In this document: piece after piece, positions 4,611-5,642 of the stretch
Numbering within the stretch: the stretch's first letter is position 1
Layout: the number at the start of each line of letters is the position of its first letter
Assembly: GCA_937897265.1 (NCBI GenBank)
Contig: CALCPT010000086.1
Coordinates: 1 to 5,642, forward strand
Source of the DNA: an uncultured Alcaligenaceae bacterium
GTDB lineage: Bacteria; Pseudomonadota; Gammaproteobacteria; Burkholderiales; Burkholderiaceae_B
Direction of reading: 5' to 3'
DNA: 5,642 nt
Notes under the pieces: model-generated
The model's input: only the letters and a program-made list of their open reading frames with translations
Database searches by the model: none
What the model was told of the DNA's origin: nothing
Made by a program: the position numbers and the translations under genes

Positions 4611-5642
4611 ATGAAAGTCGGAATCAATGGCCTTGGACGAATTGGGCGCCTAGCGCTGCGGGCAGCGATGGGTGCTGCCGAGCGACAAGGTGATGATCCG
4701 CGTGCAAATAATCGCCTTGAGGTTGTGCATCTGAATGAACTGAAAGGCGGGGCGTTAGCTACCGCGCATTTGCTTGAGTTCGATAGCGTGCAAGGCCGCT
4801 GGCGCGCCGACATTCAAGTTGAGAATGACCACGCGATCCGAATCAATGATAAAGAACTGTCGTTTTCCTCTCACGCGACTGCAGCCGAAATCCCTTGGGG
4901 TGACCTAGGTGTTGAGGTGGTACTCGAGTGCACCGGTAAATTTTTAACGCCCGAGACCTTGCAAGGGCATCTTGATCGTGGTGCCAAGCGAGTGATCGTT
5001 GCGGCGCCGGTTAAGGTCGGCAATGTCTTAAATGTGGTGGTGGGTGTCAATGAGCATCTCTATGACCCCGCCCAACACCCTATCGTCACTGCAGCCTCAT
5101 GTACCACTAACTGTCTGGCACCGGTCGTAAAAGTGATCCACGAGTCGATTGGTATTAAGCATGGTCAGATCACAACGATTCATGATCCAACGAACACCAA
5201 CTTGATGGTGGATGCGCCGCATAAAGATCTGCGCCGTGCACGCAGTGCGATGTTGAGCCTGGCTCCTACCACGACAGGCAGTGCGACAGCGATCGCACTG
5301 ATTTATCCAGAGCTCAAGGGCAAGCTGAACGGCCATGCTGTGCGCGCGCCGGTGTTGAACGCCTCACTCACCGATTGCGTCTTTGAACTGCAGCGCGAAA
5401 CCACGGCGCAAGAAGTCAACGAGCTGTTTGCTCAAGCTGCTCGTGGTGCGTTGGCAGGCATTCTAGGTTACGAAACCCGCCCCCTGGTGAGCGCCGATTA
5501 TGCGCGCGACACCCGTAGTTCAATTGTTGATGCGTTATCCACCATGGTGACTGCCGGCACGATGCTCAAGGTCTATGCTTGGTATGACAACGAAATGGGC
5601 TACGCCTGCCGCATGGTGGACTTGGCCTGCCACATGCAGCAG
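4611..5642 (+). CDS. Glyceraldehyde-3-phosphate dehydrogenase, ArsJ-associated type (3' partial)
   Basis: 344 codons are open to the right edge; the stop lies outside, probably close, since the family is about 330-350 residues. The Rossmann start [10 protein letters not shown] (4-13) binds NAD. The catalytic C164 lies in A-A-S-C-T-T-N-C, and the base H191 in [19 protein letters not shown] (203-211) and [10 protein letters not shown] (219-228) follow. Glycolytic GapA reads H-A-Y-T and G-A-A-K-A. H-D-x-T-N-T, G-S-A-T-A-I, G-H-A-V-R and [10 protein letters not shown] instead match the GAPDH encoded beside arsJ. Known role: with arsenate it forms unstable 1-arseno-3-phosphoglycerate, which the membrane permease ArsJ exports, giving arsenate resistance. 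arsJ is not in view, so this rests on sequence memory. Odd points: N-E-L at 42-44 where D is usual, and N-E-M-G-Y at 327-331. Confidence 0.85.
   Translation, partial: MKVGINGLGRIGRLALRAAMGAAERQGDDPRANNRLEVVHLNELKGGALATAHLLEFDSVQGRWRADIQVENDHAIRINDKELSFSSHATAAEIPWGDLGVEVVLECTGKFLTPETLQGHLDRGAKRVIVAAPVKVGNVLNVVVGVNEHLYDPAQHPIVTAASCTTNCLAPVVKVIHESIGIKHGQITTIHDPTNTNLMVDAPHKDLRRARSAMLSLAPTTTGSATAIALIYPELKGKLNGHAVRAPVLNASLTDCVFELQRETTAQEVNELFAQAARGALAGILGYETRPLVSADYARDTRSSIVDALSTMVTAGTMLKVYAWYDNEMGYACRMVDLACHMQQ

Noticed and set aside
4550..4813. 87-residue minus-strand frame opposite the start of the GAPDH gene
   Set aside because: It overlaps the Rossmann-fold coding region, is rich in Ser/Arg/Pro as expected for an antisense frame, and has no motif.
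5097..5336. 79-residue minus-strand frame inside the GAPDH gene
   Set aside because: It lies opposite the catalytic Cys and phosphate-site codons and is a shadow frame.

Overview
The window is a gene-dense stretch of a bacterial chromosome, most likely a betaproteobacterium of the Burkholderiales type. That assignment is an inference from the gene families (a COG3618-type amidohydrolase, an omega-like GST, SlyX), the moderate GC content and the tight spacing; no rRNA or other lineage marker is present. I see no tRNA or rRNA gene, insertion sequence, integrase or CRISPR array.

Layout, left to right. (1) Two plus-strand genes, the first cut by the window edge, encode the two halves of a split CHR-family chromate transporter. 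They overlap by ATGA (1-936). (2) They converge on a minus-strand enolase-superfamily gene of the mandelate racemase/muconate lactonizing type (1020-2132). A perfect 11-bp-arm inverted repeat sits exactly at the junction. (3) A 241-bp divergent regulatory region (2133-2373) carries a 7-10-7 inverted repeat. (4) A plus-strand pair follows: a COG3618-type amidohydrolase/lactonase (2374-3453) and, 7 bp later, an omega-like glutathione S-transferase starting with GTG (3461-4084). (5) These converge on slyX on the minus strand (4151-4390). (6) A 220-bp divergent intergenic region contains a 7-4-7 direct repeat resembling a Pho box. (7) A glyceraldehyde-3-phosphate dehydrogenase gene starts at 4611 and runs off the right edge. 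Its sequence matches the ArsJ-associated GAPDH group rather than ordinary glycolytic GapA.

How the genes may work together. The racemase-family enzyme and the amidohydrolase face each other across a shared regulatory region. Together they look like a sugar-acid dehydratase (or cycloisomerase) plus lactonase catabolic pair, although no transporter, dehydrogenase or regulator of such a pathway is in view. At the two ends are genes linked to toxic oxyanions: chromate efflux on the left and, on the right, the GAPDH that makes 1-arseno-3-phosphoglycerate for ArsJ export. arsJ itself would be expected just beyond position 5642.

The best leads for follow-up are the Pho-box-like element ahead of the ArsJ-type GAPDH, the non-canonical active-site residues of the racemase-family enzyme (K-x-H and Ser in place of the dyad Asp), and the Asn replacing the usual strand-8 Asp in the amidohydrolase. 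I found no clear evidence of a wholly new multi-gene system.
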